Assembly: GCA_016206725.1 (NCBI GenBank)
Contig: JACQRA010000004.1
Location: forward strand, 1-6,297
Source of the DNA: Candidatus Omnitrophota bacterium
Lineage (GTDB): Bacteria; Omnitrophota; Gorgyraeia; Aquiviventales; Aquiviventaceae
DNA length: 6,297 nt
Reading direction: 5' to 3'
Shown: positions 5,385-6,297 of the stretch, piece by piece
Position numbering within the stretch: the first letter of the stretch is position 1
How the letters are laid out: each line of letters starts with the position of its first letter
Translations under genes and position numbers: made by a program
Notes under the pieces: generated by a model
Told to the model about the DNA's origin: nothing
Seen by the model: the letters and a program-made list of their open reading frames with translations, nothing else
Databases searched by the model: none

Positions 5385-6297
5385 GGTTCGCCCCGCCTCA
5401 CGACGTGCCCCACGGCGGTCTGTGAAGGCCGCTCGGCGGATTTTGTTCATCACCGGCTCGCGGGGGGAATGGGGGTACATCCGTCCGATCCTCCGTCTCA
5501 TGAAGACACGGGATGATCTCTCCCAGGCCCTCGTGGTGACGAATATGCATCTTCTGCCGGAGTTCGGCACCAGCGTCAAGGAGATTACCGAGGAGGGTTG
5601 GCGCGTCGACCAGGAAATCTACATGGCGCTGGACGGCTATGTGGGGACCAGTATGACGAAATCGCTGGGGGTGTTTCTGTTGTCCATTGTGGATACGCTG
5701 CACCGCATCCAGCCCCACGTGGTCGTCCTGGCCGGCGACCGCGGCGAGCAGCTCATGACCGCGCTGGCGGCGGCTCACATGAACATTCCAGTGGCCCATA
5801 TTCAGGCCGGCGAGATCTCCGGCAACATTGATGGGATGACGCGCCACGCCATGGCGCGGTTTGTGCACCTCCACTTTGCCGCCAACGAGGAGGCGGCCGA
5901 GCGGTTGCGCCGCAGCGGCGAAGAGGCGTTTCGCATTGTGACGGTTGGGGCGCCCCAACTCGACGAGCTGCTTCAAGTCAACGGCTTGGCGGGGGAGCGC
6001 GTGGCCGCGCATTTTCATCTGGATGCGAAGCGGCCCGTCGTCTTGGTCGTGCAGCATCCGGTGACGGAGCAGATCCGCGAGGCGCGTGTGCAGATGGAAA
6101 CGACCCTGCACGCGCTGGCCGTGCTGCACCATCAAACCGTCCTGATCTATCCCAACAACGACGCCGGCAGCGCGCTGGTCCGTGACGCCATCGACGCGTT
6201 TCGGGCCCCGTGGTTACGGGTGGTTCGCAACGTTTCTCGTGAGGACTACGCGGGACTCTTGCGGGTTGCCGGGGTGCTGGTGGGCAACTCCTCCAGC
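5371..6297 (+). CDS. neuC: UDP-N-acetylglucosamine 2-epimerase, hydrolysing (NeuC type), N-terminal ~309 residues; 3' end outside window
   Basis: NeuC inverts C2 of UDP-GlcNAc (or a UDP-diacetamido sugar) and releases the free ManNAc-type sugar plus UDP, which feeds NeuB. The frame is open from ATG 5371 to the window edge, about 309 of the roughly 380 residues expected. Landmarks of the GT-B-like epimerase fold are ILFITGSRGEWGYIRPIL (24-41), VVTNMHLLPEFG (55-66), VVVLAGDRGEQLMTALAAA (117-135), VAHIQAGEISGNIDGMTRHA (141-160), HLHFAANEEAAERL (166-179), VTVGAPQLDEL (190-200), VVQHPVT (226-232), YPNNDAGS (260-267), and VGNSSS (304-309), the UDP phosphate-binding segment at the cut edge. The usual GGE is AGE here (A146). 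ATG 5371 overlaps the neuB stop by 14 nt and adds a very basic lead (SRRAPRRSVKAARR). GTG 5422 would start just before the conserved core and is a real alternative, since neither start has a strong ribosome site. Confidence 0.88.
   Translation, partial: MILSKVRPASRRAPRRSVKAARRILFITGSRGEWGYIRPILRLMKTRDDLSQALVVTNMHLLPEFGTSVKEITEEGWRVDQEIYMALDGYVGTSMTKSLGVFLLSIVDTLHRIQPHVVVLAGDRGEQLMTALAAAHMNIPVAHIQAGEISGNIDGMTRHAMARFVHLHFAANEEAAERLRRSGEEAFRIVTVGAPQLDELLQVNGLAGERVAAHFHLDAKRPVVLVVQHPVTEQIREARVQMETTLHALAVLHHQTVLIYPNNDAGSALVRDAIDAFRAPWLRVVRNVSREDYAGLLRVAGVLVGNSSS

Noticed and set aside
5445..5785. Isolated TGTTCAT and ATGAACA heptamers inside neuC as additional operators
   Set aside because: They are single half-sites hundreds of bases apart within conserved coding sequence, so they are likely chance matches.
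4797..6135. Minus-strand open frames opposite neuB and neuC (4797-5579, 5398-6135)
   Set aside because: They are shadows of strongly recognisable NeuB and NeuC coding sequence.
1..6297. Mobile elements, CRISPR arrays, tRNA or rRNA genes
   Set aside because: No spaced direct repeats, transposase motifs, terminal repeats or RNA-gene-like segments were seen. Nearly every base is covered by + strand coding sequence.

Overview
The window is a gene-dense, high-GC stretch from a surface-polysaccharide (EPS, capsule or O-antigen) locus of a probably Gram-negative bacterium. All genes run on the + strand. The codon use is strongly GC-rich, and the pairing of an EPS-type winged-helix regulator with a transglutaminase-like protein resembles EPS loci of environmental bacteria such as Nitrospirota. 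That placement is a weak impression and cannot be proven from the window.

Layout: positions 1-470 hold the C-terminal part of a GT4-type glycosyltransferase, cut by the left edge. A 71-bp gap (471-541) is the only real intergenic space. It carries a convincing sigma-70 type promoter (TTGCAG, 17 bp, TATAAT), and a perfect 7-3-7 inverted repeat sits at the predicted transcription start. From 542 to the right edge lies one tightly coupled gene string: a winged-helix regulator with a C-terminal Rossmann-like domain; a membrane-anchored or exported transglutaminase-fold protein that appears to have lost its catalytic Cys and His; an iron-alcohol-dehydrogenase family protein; a DegT/DnrJ/EryC1/StrS (PLP) aminotransferase; a NeuB-type sialic acid synthase; and a NeuC-type hydrolysing UDP-GlcNAc 2-epimerase cut by the right edge. 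Four of the five junctions overlap or nearly abut (three are ATGA overlaps and one has an 8-bp gap) and neuB/neuC overlap by 14 nt. No second promoter is visible.

How the genes may work together: NeuC and NeuB together make a nonulosonic (sialic-like) acid from a UDP-HexNAc and phosphoenolpyruvate. The dehydrogenase plus aminotransferase pair has the same family composition as KdnB/KdnA of Shewanella, which oxidise and then transaminate the terminal carbon of Kdo to give 8-amino-Kdo. Finding this pair directly in front of neuBC suggests that a 2-keto-3-deoxy sugar acid is aminated here, possibly a terminally aminated (9-amino) nonulosonate. The upstream regulator would sense a metabolite or nucleotide through its Rossmann domain and control the whole operon through the palindrome at the start site. 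The missing pieces (CMP-sugar synthetase, transferase, polymerisation and export genes) would be outside the window.
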